Below, piece after piece: positions 26,103 through 34,921 of a stretch of DNA of 64,000 nt. Location of the stretch: the NCBI RefSeq assembly GCF_001428895.1, contig NZ_LMJA01000031.1, forward strand, positions 563,010 through 627,009, read 5' to 3'. Every line of letters starts with the position of its first letter. The first letter of the stretch is position 1. The DNA is from Mycobacterium sp. Root265. Lineage in GTDB: Bacteria > Actinomycetota > Actinomycetes > Mycobacteriales > Mycobacteriaceae. The position numbers were made by a program, and so were the translations under genes. A model generated the notes under the pieces. That model made no database searches. It was not told the DNA's origin and was given only the letters and a program-made list of their open reading frames with translations.

Positions 26103-26759
26103 ATGTCCATCACGCTCATGCGTGTCCTCGCGGGATCGGCCGCCGTCCTTCTCGGCGCCCTCACCCCGACTGCGGCAGGAGCCGAGCCACTGCGCGAACA
26201 GCTCATCATCGTGGAGGCACCGCAGGCCGATTCGGCCATCGGCACCCTCACCGCCTACGAACGGACCGGAACCGAATGGCGCACCGTCCTCGGACCCACC
26301 CACGCCGATCTCGGTGAACTCGGCGTGGGCGAGGCCCAGGACGATGTCTTCCGCACTCCGGTCGGCACTTTCCCGCTCGGCATGTCCTTCGGGCGCGAGC
26401 CCGATCCCGGGACCGCCATGCCCTATACGCAGGTGAACGGCTGGGATTGGTGGGACGAGGACGTGGACTCCCCCACCTACAACACCCTCGTGCGGTCGCA
26501 GGCCAAGCCTTCCGAGGACGCCGAGAACCTCGGCCACTCCGGCGAGATCTACGACTACGCCGTTCTCGTCGACCACAATCCGCAGCGGATCCCCGGCCGT
26601 TCGGCGGGCATCTTCGTGCACGTCACCGATGGCGAACCGACCTGGGGTTGTGTCGCCATCGAACGCGAGCAGATGCGCACGTTGCTCCGATGGCTCGATC
26701 CGGCCGCCGCGCCGCGCATCACCGTCGGTATCGGACGTCAGGTGCCGCCGGCTGGTTGA
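26103..26759 (+). CDS. Secreted L,D-transpeptidase (YkuD-fold) family protein
   Basis: 218 residues from ATG 26103 with GGAAGGA upstream. Signal peptide 1-27 (MSITLMRVLAGSAAVLL, ending TAAGAEPL). The catalytic part of the YkuD fold is visible: DDVFRTPVGTFPLGMSFG and HVTDGEPTWGCVAI, with the nucleophile Cys in the SxGC-like WGC and the upstream His in IFVHV. It resembles the short exported YkuD-like proteins of actinobacteria rather than the larger Ldt enzymes with Ig-like domains. It may crosslink peptidoglycan or only bind it. Confidence 0.75.
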   Translation: MSITLMRVLAGSAAVLLGALTPTAAGAEPLREQLIIVEAPQADSAIGTLTAYERTGTEWRTVLGPTHADLGELGVGEAQDDVFRTPVGTFPLGMSFGREPDPGTAMPYTQVNGWDWWDEDVDSPTYNTLVRSQAKPSEDAENLGHSGEIYDYAVLVDHNPQRIPGRSAGIFVHVTDGEPTWGCVAIEREQMRTLLRWLDPAAAPRITVGIGRQVPPAG

Positions 26760-26775
26760 GTGCCAACGCTGCGGA

Positions 26776-27444
26776 TCACTCGGGAGGCTGCGGTACCTCG
26801 AACACCGATGTCGGATCCGGCGGGTCGCGCAAGATGGCGGGTAAGAAGAACGTCCGGAGGTAACGGCGGGCCGTGTCCGGGTCGTCGGTGCCGGGGGTGG
26901 CGCCGAGCAACATCGCCAGCGCCGTCGCGATGATGAACTTGCCGATATCGGCCGGTTCGAGTCCGGGACGAAAGACCGGGCCCGCGCTGTCGCCCGCCAT
27001 CAGGCTGACCAGTTCGTCGACGAGTTGCGGCAGGCTGACGTCGTTGGCGATCAGGTGCGCAACCGACCCTTCATCGGTTTGTTCCGAGATGGTCCGTAAC
27101 AGTGGATCGTTGATCAGCTCGGAGGCGACGATCACCAAACTCTCCACGAGAACAGTTGCCAAATCCGCATTTTCGGGTAGCCGCTGCACGATCTTGGCCT
27201 GATGACGCTGCGTCGCCCGCTGCACCAACGCTTCCAGGAGCACGCGGCGATTCGGGAACTGTTGGTACATGGCCGCCCGCGAATATCCCGCCTCGCGCGC
27301 GATGATCTCCATGGTCGACGCCTGAAATCCGCGAGAGAGTATCGACCGCTCGGCGGCGTCCATGAGGACGGTCTTTGCCTGCTCTGCGGTATTGCCGCCC
27401 CCAACGGGTCTGCCGCGGGGGCGCCGGGGAGGGTTGGTTGCCAC
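26776..27444 (-). CDS. TetR family transcriptional regulator
   Basis: About 222 residues from GTG 27444, preferred because AGGA lies 7 nt upstream; another GTG 24 nt further up is in frame. HTH: ASTMEIIAREAGYSRAAMYQQFPNRR (given in part as AREAGYSRAAMYQQF). The rest is a helical ligand-binding domain with a C-terminal tail PDPTSVFEVPQPPE. Diverges from the secreted hydrolase at 27635 across a 190-nt gap that contains a dyad at 27583-27608, so it probably represses that gene and itself. Confidence 0.85.
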   Translation of the reverse strand: MATNPPRRPRGRPVGGGNTAEQAKTVLMDAAERSILSRGFQASTMEIIAREAGYSRAAMYQQFPNRRVLLEALVQRATQRHQAKIVQRLPENADLATVLVESLVIVASELINDPLLRTISEQTDEGSVAHLIANDVSLPQLVDELVSLMAGDSAGPVFRPGLEPADIGKFIIATALAMLLGATPGTDDPDTARRYLRTFFLPAILRDPPDPTSVFEVPQPPE

Positions 27445-27582
27445 AGGTCCGTCCTGGCGTCGCTGCACTCGGCCACCGTCGGTGACTCATCGGGAAGACG
27501 TCATTATGCCGCAGACGGCCTCCCAGCGGTCGGCACGCCAGTCGAGACCGGGGCTTGTCCGAAACATCGCCACCGCGTATAT

Positions 27583-27608
27583 ATAGACTTTAGCCCGCAT
27601 ATGTCTAT
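27583..27608. promoter_or_regulatory. TetR operator candidate (ATAGAC-N14-GTCTAT)
   Basis: Perfect 6-base arms, total span 26 bp, within an AT-rich patch (TATATATAGAC...) that also looks like a -10 region, 27 nt before the secreted hydrolase start. Location suits repression by the divergent TetR. Confidence 0.5.
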
Positions 27609-27634
27609 TTACTGCGGAGGCGACGGGGGATGCC

Positions 27635-29290
27635 ATGACCTATCGGACGACGGCGATCGTGGGCGCTGGATGGATCTCGGCGGCGGTGATCTCCGCCCTG
27701 CTGCTGGCTCCGCCCGAAGCCGGGGCTGCACCGGACGCCGGACAGACCGCGTCGGCCGGCGGAGAACCCGGCGACCGTGGCAGTACCGAGGCATCCGAAA
27801 CCGCCGATGAGCCCTCGGAGGATCCCATCGCCGCCAAAGAACCCGACACCACGGACGAACCGTCCGTCGTGACACCGCCGCGCACCGCGCCCAAGGCGCC
27901 GTCGGACCGTGTGCGCGCGCGGGAATCGCTGCGTTCCCAGGGGGTCCTTCGGCGCACGGGTGGTCATCTCGCATCGGTCACCGCGCCGGGCCACGCGCGC
28001 ATCGCGCAGCCAGGCAATGTCATTGCCATTCAGACAGATTCATCCAACAGCCCGGAGGTCCCGCCGGCCATCGGAGCCGACGAGGACTCCCCTGCCGTGC
28101 CGGCCGAGGCCCACCCGTCCCGGCCCTCGCCGCACACCACCACCGCGGTGGCCCCGTTGCCGGCGGCCACGACCACCGACCGGCCGCACCTGCGCAGGCC
28201 GCCCTCGCTGATCAACGCCGTCGGGACCGTGGTGCTCAAGATGTTGTCGGCCCTCGTGCATCTGCTCGACGGCCCACCCATGTTGCCTGCGGGCAGCACC
28301 GTGACCGTACGGACCTCGACACTGACGCTGCCGCTCGGTGGCGGGAAGGCCGTCGAAGCCAACTGGTACTTCCCTGAGGACGCCGATACCGCCACCCGGC
28401 TGATCTATCTGCAACACGGATTCCTGGCCAGCGGATCGATGTACAGCTACACCGCAGCGAATCTCGCCGAGCGCACCAACAGCGTCGTCGTGGTGCCCTC
28501 GCTGTCATCGAACTTCCTTGATCCCGCCGCCGAGTGGGTGGGTGGCGGGCCCATGCATCGCGCCGTGGCCGATCTGTTCGCCGGTGACCGAACTGCCCTG
28601 AACCAGAGCGCCTCTGCCGCGTTCGGCGCAACGGTGACGTTGCCGCAGAAATTCGCCTTGGTGGGGCACTCGGCGGGCGGAACGCTGGTGACCGCCGTCG
28701 CCGGCCACCTCGCCGACAACGGCGCGGTCGACGACCTGGTCGGCGTGGTGATGCTTGACGGTGTAGAGCCGGCCGGTTCGCACGCGGTCAGCGACGCGCT
28801 GTCCAAGCTGACCGGCCTCCACGATGTGCCGATCTATCTGATGTCCTCGGACCGCTACTTCTGGAGCCGAAACGGCGACATGGCGGACAAGTTGACGGCC
28901 GCGCGCCCGGACCGCTTCACCGGTGTCGGCCTGACGGGCGGTCTGCACATCGATCACCTGCAGGGCGGAAACCCGTTCATCCAGAACGCCCAGTACCTGA
29001 TCGCCGGCTATTCCGCCCCGGAGAATGTCGCTGCCGCCACCGAGATCTCGGTGGGCTGGGTCAACGACCTGTTCGCCGGTACGACGAGCGGTGTCTACGG
29101 CTCGCCCCATCAGAGCATCCCGATCGTGACCGGCGCCGGCACCGCAACGGCAATCGTGTTGCCGCTGAGGCATGTGCAGCGCTCACCGTGGCGGGAACTG
29201 GTAGACGGGTTCTTCACCGTGATCTTCGACCAGGCCGGGCGCAATGCGTTCGTGTACGAACCACTCGAGGGGCACGCGGTAACAGTCTGA
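27635..29290 (+). CDS. Secreted alpha/beta hydrolase with long disordered N-terminus
   Basis: 551 residues. Signal peptide 1-31 (MTYRTTAIVGAGWISAAV, then LLAPPEAGA), followed by about 150 residues rich in Pro, Glu, Ser and Thr that look disordered. The hydrolase domain starts near 215: TLTLPLGGGKAVEANWYFPE, LIYLQHGFLASGSMY, the nucleophile in LVGHSAGGTLVT, MLDGVEPAG and the late GGLHIDHLQGG. A secreted lipase/esterase-like protein of the type common in mycobacteria. Divergent from TetR at 26776, followed 27 nt later by another TetR at 29318. Confidence 0.78.
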   Translation: MTYRTTAIVGAGWISAAVISALLLAPPEAGAAPDAGQTASAGGEPGDRGSTEASETADEPSEDPIAAKEPDTTDEPSVVTPPRTAPKAPSDRVRARESLRSQGVLRRTGGHLASVTAPGHARIAQPGNVIAIQTDSSNSPEVPPAIGADEDSPAVPAEAHPSRPSPHTTTAVAPLPAATTTDRPHLRRPPSLINAVGTVVLKMLSALVHLLDGPPMLPAGSTVTVRTSTLTLPLGGGKAVEANWYFPEDADTATRLIYLQHGFLASGSMYSYTAANLAERTNSVVVVPSLSSNFLDPAAEWVGGGPMHRAVADLFAGDRTALNQSASAAFGATVTLPQKFALVGHSAGGTLVTAVAGHLADNGAVDDLVGVVMLDGVEPAGSHAVSDALSKLTGLHDVPIYLMSSDRYFWSRNGDMADKLTAARPDRFTGVGLTGGLHIDHLQGGNPFIQNAQYLIAGYSAPENVAAATEISVGWVNDLFAGTTSGVYGSPHQSIPIVTGAGTATAIVLPLRHVQRSPWRELVDGFFTVIFDQAGRNAFVYEPLEGHAVTV

Positions 29291-29317
29291 ACCCTGTCGC
29301 GCCTGACGCCGACTATC

Positions 29318-30025
29318 TTGAGCACGGTGACACGGCACGAACGCGAGGGTGAACCGGCCGACGACGCGGACCGCGGTCGTCGGCCGGGCCGTCCCGCGCG
29401 GATCAACCGGGAACTGATCCTGGCCGCCGCGCGTCGTCTACCGCCACGCGCGCTGACCATGCAGGCGGTGGCCGACGCGTTGGGTGTGGACCGCAAGGCC
29501 CTGCACCGGTATGTCGGCGACAAGGACGGGTTGCTGGAGTTGGTGGTGGCAGACCTGTTCGACGCAGAGCTCAATCGTGTCGAGGTCCCCGAAGGGATCC
29601 GTTGGCAGGATCTACTCGCCATCTACGCGACCGCAATCCGCGATGGCATTGTCCGCAGCGGGTCGGTACAAACCCACTATCGGCTCAGCGGACCAGGAGG
29701 ACCGGCAAGTTTGGCGCTGGCAGAGCGCGTGCTCCACGCCTTGGTGCAAGCGGGGTTCGACCTGGACACTGCCGGCGGAATCCTCACCTTCGTCGGTGAC
29801 ATCGCCTTCTCGGCGGCACGCAACGCCATCATCTCCGCCGACGTCCGCGAGCATCCGCAGGTGCCCGAGGTGGCTGATGCGTTGAGCAATCTGCCGGTGA
29901 CAGAGTTTCCCCTGCTGCGCGAGGTGACCGGAACTCAGCGAAACCGTTTGCCGGATCGTGACTTTGACCTTGCCCTGCGCATCCTGGTCGGTGGCCTCGA
30001 AGCGCTACTTGTCGCCGCGGACTAG
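29318..30025 (+). CDS. TetR family transcriptional regulator
   Basis: 235 residues from a TTG at 29318; a GTG three codons later is an alternative. A charged leader (ADDADRGRRPGRPARINREL) leads into the HTH LTMQAVADALGVDRKALHRYVGDK, with the C-terminal domain of the TetR_C type. Lies 27 nt after the secreted hydrolase in the same direction, so it could be co-transcribed with it. Its 3' end overlaps the DapB-like gene by 21 nt. Confidence 0.83.
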   Translation: MSTVTRHEREGEPADDADRGRRPGRPARINRELILAAARRLPPRALTMQAVADALGVDRKALHRYVGDKDGLLELVVADLFDAELNRVEVPEGIRWQDLLAIYATAIRDGIVRSGSVQTHYRLSGPGGPASLALAERVLHALVQAGFDLDTAGGILTFVGDIAFSAARNAIISADVREHPQVPEVADALSNLPVTEFPLLREVTGTQRNRLPDRDFDLALRILVGGLEALLVAAD

Positions 30026-31102
30026 CCCCTTGGGCTGCACCACGCCCAGATCGAAGTCCGTGAGCACTCCGGCTTTGGCCTGCACCACAGCCGGAATGGT
30101 GTTCGCGGCGTCCATCGCCGTCCATACATAGCCCGGGTGGGTGCGGCTGCCATCGGCCGCGACACCGCCCTCAAGCGTCAGTTCCGTGGGCGGTTCGCCC
30201 TCGATCACCAACCGGTAGCGGGTCGCGCCGAACTGGAAGTCCGGCCCCACGACACGGTCACCCATCGTGTACATAGCGTGGAAGACGACCAGTGGTTCGC
30301 CGTCCACGAACGCGGTCCACTGGTGGTGCTGCGCGGCGACGGTGCCCTTTCGGATGGTGCCCGACATCTCCGGCATGTCGGTGCCCTGGTCGCCGGAGTA
30401 GGCGACGTCCTCGGTCGCTTCTGAAACTGCCACCTCGTGCGTGATCTGATCGATCTGCTTGCCGAGACCCTCCACGATCTCCGCCATGCTCTGCGCGAAG
30501 TACGGGGTCGATGCGGCCAGCAGCGAAGTCGCCGAGGCGAACTCGGCCGGCTTCTGTCCCATACCCATCAGTAGGAGGTACTTGGAGGGGTCGGTACCGA
30601 AGTCGACGACCTCGTACACGTGGATCGTGCTGATACTGCTCGACAGCCGCGCAAGCGTCAGCGCGAGGAGATCGCCCGCGAACCCCGGATGGACGCCGCC
30701 ACCGTGAAAGGATGCGTTGCCTTCCGAGCAGGCCGCCTCGATGCGGTCGAAATCGTCACCGGTGAACTCGGTTCGATAGAACGGCCCGCTGGTCGACACG
30801 ACATTCTTGCCCGATCGCAACAGCCGGCACACAGCCTCGACGTCCAGCCAGATCGGGGCGTAGAGCACACAATCAGCATCGAGTCCCATGATTGCGTCGA
30901 TGTCATCGGTGGTCGGCACACCGATGGGGCCGATGCCGGCGATCTCGCCGGCATCCATGCCAACTTTGCCGGCGTCGAAGACAAGGACACCGGCGAGGTC
31001 GAAAAACGGGTTTCCGGCGAAGTGCCGGATCGCCGCCTTGCCGACATTGCCTGTCGCCCATTGGATCACGCGATAGGAGTCTCGTGCTTCAAGCGTGCCC
31101 AC
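30005..31102 (-). CDS. Dihydrodipicolinate-reductase-like NAD(P)-binding protein (paralogue 1)
   Basis: 365 residues from GTG 31102 (a TTG 12 codons upstream is also open). Starts with a Rossmann segment RVIQWATGNVGKAAIRHF, then LDADCVLYAPIW, SGKNVVSTSGPFY and GGGVHPGFAGDLLALTL; the C-terminal half resembles the 2,4-diaminopentanoate dehydrogenase-type domain. This family is abundant in mycobacteria beside catabolic genes, with no settled reaction. Two paralogues lie at 40784 and 43006. Adjacent on the minus strand to the HxlR-SCP2 gene. Confidence 0.75.
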   Translation of the reverse strand: MGTLEARDSYRVIQWATGNVGKAAIRHFAGNPFFDLAGVLVFDAGKVGMDAGEIAGIGPIGVPTTDDIDAIMGLDADCVLYAPIWLDVEAVCRLLRSGKNVVSTSGPFYRTEFTGDDFDRIEAACSEGNASFHGGGVHPGFAGDLLALTLARLSSSISTIHVYEVVDFGTDPSKYLLLMGMGQKPAEFASATSLLAASTPYFAQSMAEIVEGLGKQIDQITHEVAVSEATEDVAYSGDQGTDMPEMSGTIRKGTVAAQHHQWTAFVDGEPLVVFHAMYTMGDRVVGPDFQFGATRYRLVIEGEPPTELTLEGGVAADGSRTHPGYVWTAMDAANTIPAVVQAKAGVLTDFDLGVVQPKGLVRGDK

Positions 31103-31197
31103 AGTGTGTAACCCCGATCTGCCGCATCCGTGGACCAATTAGTCCCGTGCGGGACAATCTAGCACGGGGGCGTCGGGATGGGCAGGGGTTTGCGCTC

Positions 31198-31845
31198 TCA
31201 CACCGACAGCTGGGGGAAGGCCTCGCGTAGTGCCGCCACGGCCTCCTCGCCTCCCTCACATCGCACGCGCCTGACTGCCGCCCTGCGTCGCGGGGCGGTC
31301 GACGCAAGCCGGGCCATCACCAGGTCGTCGGCACTCGCCGTCACCACGACGTCGGGAGCACCGTCCGCGGCCGCCAGACGTCTATGGTCCACCGAGAACT
31401 CGAAGACGCGGTCGTCGATGTCGATGCGGTAGGACGCGCGCAGGTCGCCGGCGCCATCCGGGTCGAAGCCCAGGAGCAGGCCGGTGAGGAATCCGCTCAG
31501 CGGTGTCCGCTGCGGGTGATCGAGGTCGACCTGATCCATCCCGAACTCGGCGATGGCCTTCACCACGGGGACGGTCTTTTGCCAGCCGAGGTCACTGAGC
31601 GCGTACACCGTCCGCGCGATCGGTGCAGGCAGGTCGATACGCGAGACCAGGCCCGCTTCCTCCAGCGCGCGCAGCCTGTCCGCCAGCAGATTGGTGGCGA
31701 TGCCCGCAAGCTCGGCGCGCAGATCACTGTAACGCCGCGGCCCACCCATCAACTCGCGCAAGATGAGTAGCGTCCATCGTTCGCCGAGGACATCCAAACC
31801 CAGTGCTACAGGACAATTCTGGCGGTAGGTCTTCGGCGCGGACAC
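31198..31845 (-). CDS. HxlR-type regulator with C-terminal SCP2-like domain
   Basis: 215 residues. N-terminal HxlR winged helix (about 10-100): NCPVALGLDVLGERWTLLIL, RRYSDLRAEL, NLLADRLRALEEAGLV, with the conserved Cys at residue 11. Residues about 130-215 have the pattern of an SCP2 lipid-carrier domain (YRIDIDDRVFEFSVDH, then GAPDVVVTASADDL). A C-terminal ligand-binding SCP2 domain would let it sense a hydrophobic compound. It diverges from the Fe-S/SCP2 protein at 31992, whose C-terminal domain has the same G-A-P-D-x2-V-T-A-x2-D signature, suggesting a common ligand. Confidence 0.83.
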   Translation of the reverse strand: MSAPKTYRQNCPVALGLDVLGERWTLLILRELMGGPRRYSDLRAELAGIATNLLADRLRALEEAGLVSRIDLPAPIARTVYALSDLGWQKTVPVVKAIAEFGMDQVDLDHPQRTPLSGFLTGLLLGFDPDGAGDLRASYRIDIDDRVFEFSVDHRRLAAADGAPDVVVTASADDLVMARLASTAPRRRAAVRRVRCEGGEEAVAALREAFPQLSV

Positions 31846-31991
31846 GGGCCGATCATACGCTCGTCAGCCTATGTGGGTAAGTCGCATCTATCCGGTTGCC
31901 GACATCATCCATTTGGACATGTTTTTAGTCATGTTACTTGATTTTCTTGTCTCTACTGTGGATCATCACTGTTGACGACGAAGGAGGCCTT

Positions 31992-33335
31992 ATGGCCAAA
32001 CCCAACAAGCTCGAAGACCATCCGAATGTGATCGCGGTGCGGCAGCGCGATCAGGCCAGAATCCCCGCCCAACCGCTCGACGAGTCCTGGCTGCGTCAAC
32101 TGTGTCTGGACGCAGGCGCCGACGACGTGGGTTTCGTACACATCGATCGCCCAGAAATCGCGGATCAACGACCGGATCTCAACGCGGCACTCCCGGGTGT
32201 CAAAGTGCTGATCAGCTATGTCTGTCGCATGAACCGGGAGAGCATTCGCACCCCGGCGCGCTCGGTGGCCAACCTCGAGTTCCACCACACCGGCGACCAC
32301 TGCGACGATGTCGGCCGCACCGTGGCGAGCAAGCTGGAAGCGATGGGTGTCCGCGCGATCAACCCCTCCATGGGATTCCCCATGGAAATGAACAACTTTC
32401 CCCGCAAAACATGGGTCGTCAGCCACAAGCCGGTGGCGGTGGCGGCGGGCCTGGGAAAGATGGGGATTCACCGCAACGTCATTCACCCCACCTTCGGGAA
32501 CTTCATCCTGCTCGGCACCGTGCTCATCGACGCGGAGGTCAGCGACTATTCCGCACCGATCACCTACAACCCGTGCCTGGAATGCAAACTCTGCGTCACC
32601 GCCTGCCCCACCGGAGCGATCGCCGCCGACGGACACTTCGACTTCTCGGCCTGCTACAGCCACAACTACCGCGAGTTCATGGGCGGCTTCACCGACTTCA
32701 TCGAGGACGTCGCCGACAGCAAGGATTCCACCGACTTCCGTTCGAAGGTCACCGCCAACGAGTCGGCGTCCATGTGGCAGAGCTTGTCCTTCGGCGCCAA
32801 CTACAAGGCCGCCTACTGCATGTCGGTGTGCCCCGCCGGCGAGGACGTCCTGGGGCCCTGGCTCGATGACCGCAAGAAGCACCTCACCGACGTGGTACGC
32901 CCCTTACAAGCCAAAGAAGAACCCGTGTACGTCATCGAAGGATCCGACGCCGAAGAGTTCGTGACGAAACGCTATCCACACAAGACGGTGCGTCATGTCG
33001 GTCAGACGTTGCGGGCCACGAGCATCGACGGTCTGGTCGAAGGCCTGCCGATCATCTTTCAGCGCGAGCAGGCGAAAGGCGTATCGGCGCGCTACCACTT
33101 CACCTTCACCGGGTCCGAGCCGCGCAAGATCACGGTGACGATCGGGGACCGAGAACTCGATGTCGCCGAGGGGCACCACGGTGCGCCCGACATCCACGTC
33201 ACCGCCGACTCGGACACCTGGATCCGTTTCCTGAACAAACAAGCGTCCCTGCCCTGGGCGCTGGTGCGCCGCCGCATCACGATCAAGGGTTCACCCCTGC
33301 TCCTGCGCACTTTCGCGCGCTGCTTCCCCACCTGA
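31992..33335 (+). CDS. QueG/reductive-dehalogenase-like double [4Fe-4S] protein with SCP2-like C-terminus
   Basis: 447 residues from ATG 31992 with AAGGAGG. N-terminal half (25-190) has the QueG/RdhA look: DESWLRQLCLDAGADDVGF, then VAVAAGLGKMGIHRNVI and TFGNFILLGTVLIDAE. A first cluster C-x2-C-x2-C-x3-CP (CLECKLCVTACP) at about 195-206 is followed by FSACYSH (about 221) and CMSVCPAGED (about 276-280) that complete the second cluster. Residues about 325-447 are an SCP2-like domain (PRKITVTIGDRELDV, GAPDIHVTADSDTW). No Tat signal, so cytoplasmic. QueG-type proteins bind cobalamin, but no cofactor can be read here. A PDR-type reductase follows directly. Confidence 0.8.
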   Translation: MAKPNKLEDHPNVIAVRQRDQARIPAQPLDESWLRQLCLDAGADDVGFVHIDRPEIADQRPDLNAALPGVKVLISYVCRMNRESIRTPARSVANLEFHHTGDHCDDVGRTVASKLEAMGVRAINPSMGFPMEMNNFPRKTWVVSHKPVAVAAGLGKMGIHRNVIHPTFGNFILLGTVLIDAEVSDYSAPITYNPCLECKLCVTACPTGAIAADGHFDFSACYSHNYREFMGGFTDFIEDVADSKDSTDFRSKVTANESASMWQSLSFGANYKAAYCMSVCPAGEDVLGPWLDDRKKHLTDVVRPLQAKEEPVYVIEGSDAEEFVTKRYPHKTVRHVGQTLRATSIDGLVEGLPIIFQREQAKGVSARYHFTFTGSEPRKITVTIGDRELDVAEGHHGAPDIHVTADSDTWIRFLNKQASLPWALVRRRITIKGSPLLLRTFARCFPT

Positions 33336-33387
33336 GTGCGCGCGCAGCCGTTCCCACATCGACCACCGCGGACAAGGAGAGCCGGAC

Positions 33388-34350
33388 ATGAACATGTTCT
33401 TCGTCGACACCGAGCACGACCTCGTGGTGCAGAGCAAGTCAGTGGTCGCAGACGATGTCGTCATGCTGACCTTGCGCGATCCGCACGGTCGACCGGCACC
33501 CACGTGGCAGCCGGGCGCCCACATCGACCTCGTGCTGGACGAGGGGCTGGTCAGGCAGTACTCGCTGTGCGGGGACCCCGCAGATCGATCCAGCCTGCAG
33601 GTCTCGGTGCTGCGGTCGCCCGACAGCCGTGGCGGATCGCGCCATGTGCACGACGAACTGGTCGAAGGCCAGCAGATCCATATTCGCGGGCCACGCAACA
33701 ACTTCGAGTTCGTCAGAGCGAGGCGCTACCTGTTCATCGCCGGTGGGATCGGGATCACCCCGATACTCCCGATGATCGCTGCCGCCCACGCACAGCGCGC
33801 CGACTGGCGCCTGGTCTACGCGGGTCGCACCCGAGCGTCGATGGCGTTCCGCGAGGGACTGCAGCGCACCTACGGCAAGCGGGTCCAGATACGTCCGGCC
33901 GATGAGTACGGACGCCTGGATCTCACGTCGCTGCTCGGGCGCCCGAAGAAGCGGACTGCGGTGTACTGCTGCGGTCCGGAACCCCTGCTCGACGCCGTCG
34001 AATCCGCCAGCGCGAACTGGCCGGAAGGGGCACTACACCTGGAGCGCTTCGCGCCGAAGACAAGCCAGGGCACCGATACCGACCGCACATTCGAAGTCGA
34101 ACTCTCCCTATCCGGCGAGACGGTGACGGTGCACGCGGACATATCCATCCTCGATGCCGTCGAAGACGCGGGAGTGCCGATGATGTCCTCATGCGAAGAG
34201 GGCGTCTGCGGCACCTGCGAGACAACAGTGTTGTCCGGCTCGGTCGATCACCGCGACTCGATTCTCAACGCCACCGAACGCGAGGCCGGTGACACGATGA
34301 TGATCTGCGTCTCCCGCGCACGTGGTGACCGGCTGGTCCTCGAACTCTAG
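33388..34350 (+). CDS. Phthalate-dioxygenase-reductase-type (VanB-like) flavoprotein with 2Fe-2S domain
   Basis: 320 residues. Order: flavin domain with VRQYSLCGDPA; NAD(P) domain with YLFIAGGIGITPILPMI and AVYCCGPEPLLDAV; and a C-terminal plant-type ferredoxin C-x4-C-x2-C (CEEGVCGTC at about 269-277) with a fourth Cys in MMICVSRA. Class IA oxygenase reductases of this kind pass electrons from NAD(P)H through flavin and 2Fe-2S. No Rieske oxygenase is nearby; the likely acceptor is the Fe-S/SCP2 protein 52 nt upstream. In known aerobic reductive dehalogenases such a reductase module is fused to the dehalogenase. Confidence 0.88.
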   Translation: MNMFFVDTEHDLVVQSKSVVADDVVMLTLRDPHGRPAPTWQPGAHIDLVLDEGLVRQYSLCGDPADRSSLQVSVLRSPDSRGGSRHVHDELVEGQQIHIRGPRNNFEFVRARRYLFIAGGIGITPILPMIAAAHAQRADWRLVYAGRTRASMAFREGLQRTYGKRVQIRPADEYGRLDLTSLLGRPKKRTAVYCCGPEPLLDAVESASANWPEGALHLERFAPKTSQGTDTDRTFEVELSLSGETVTVHADISILDAVEDAGVPMMSSCEEGVCGTCETTVLSGSVDHRDSILNATEREAGDTMMICVSRARGDRLVLEL

Positions 34351-34826
34351 GCCGGACCGGCCTCGATGTCCGACGCCGATACCGAATGACCTGCGCCACA
34401 GCGAATTTCGACATCGATCGGCGCGCCGCACTCCGCGTGTGTCAGCTTGACTCGTCCTCCATCGGCGCGGACCCAGCGGTCACCCCAGCGCATCAAGGCC
34501 AGCAGCGCAGGCCCGAAGTCCTCGCCCTTCTCGGTGAGGTAATACTCCTCGCGGCCGCGCTGGCCGGGTTCGTGGTACGGCCGCTTCTCCAGCAGCCCCT
34601 CCTCCACGAGCTCCCTCAGCCGGGTGGCGGTGATCTTCTCGCTGAGCTTGGCCCGCCGGGAGAACTCCTCGAACCGGTGCGCGCCGTAAAACGCCTCCCG
34701 CAACAGCAACAGGCTGGCGCGTCGCCCGACGACGTCCAGCGCCGCCGCAACGGAGCAACCGTCCGCCGACCAGGCATCACGGTCGGTGAGCCGGCCGGTG
34801 AGTGTCATGGAGGTCATAACGGCCAT
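34347..34826 (-). CDS. HxlR family transcriptional regulator (CAR operon)
   Basis: 159 residues from ATG 34826; ATGs at codons 5 and 7 are alternatives. HxlR winged helix: GCSVAAALDVVGRRASLLLL with the conserved N-terminal Cys, RFEEFSRRAKLSEKI, TRLRELVEEGLLEKR. The C-terminus has a small Cys/His group (ECGAPIDVEIRCGAGH), perhaps a metal or redox knuckle. HxlR members such as HypR and YodB sense electrophiles or aldehydes through Cys. It diverges from the CAR gene, and the gap holds three copies of an AGTCAG/CTGACT motif. Confidence 0.87.
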   Translation of the reverse strand: MAVMTSMTLTGRLTDRDAWSADGCSVAAALDVVGRRASLLLLREAFYGAHRFEEFSRRAKLSEKITATRLRELVEEGLLEKRPYHEPGQRGREEYYLTEKGEDFGPALLALMRWGDRWVRADGGRVKLTHAECGAPIDVEIRCGAGHSVSASDIEAGPA

Positions 34827-34834
34827 GGTGCCAG

Positions 34835-34875
34835 CTGACTTGCCTTCAGTAAAGTCAGACGCCTAGGGTCTGACT
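34835..34875. promoter_or_regulatory. HxlR operator cluster upstream of CAR
   Basis: Three alternating copies of AGTCAG/CTGACT: CTGACTT at 34835-34841 pairs with AAGTCAG at 34852-34858 (10-nt spacer), and AGTCAGAC at 34853-34860 pairs with GTCTGACT at 34868-34875 (7-nt spacer). All pairings are perfect. They fill the divergent gap between HxlR and CAR and overlap the likely promoters. Confidence 0.65.
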
Positions 34876-34921
34876 AGACAAAGGCACAGCCAGAGGGTGT
34901 GGCTCGAGCACAGGAGATCGC

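Noticed and set aside
31917-31934. CATGTT direct repeat before the Fe-S/SCP2 gene
   Set aside because: Two 6-mers 12 nt apart in an AT-rich gap; plausible HxlR contact but too weak to call an operator.
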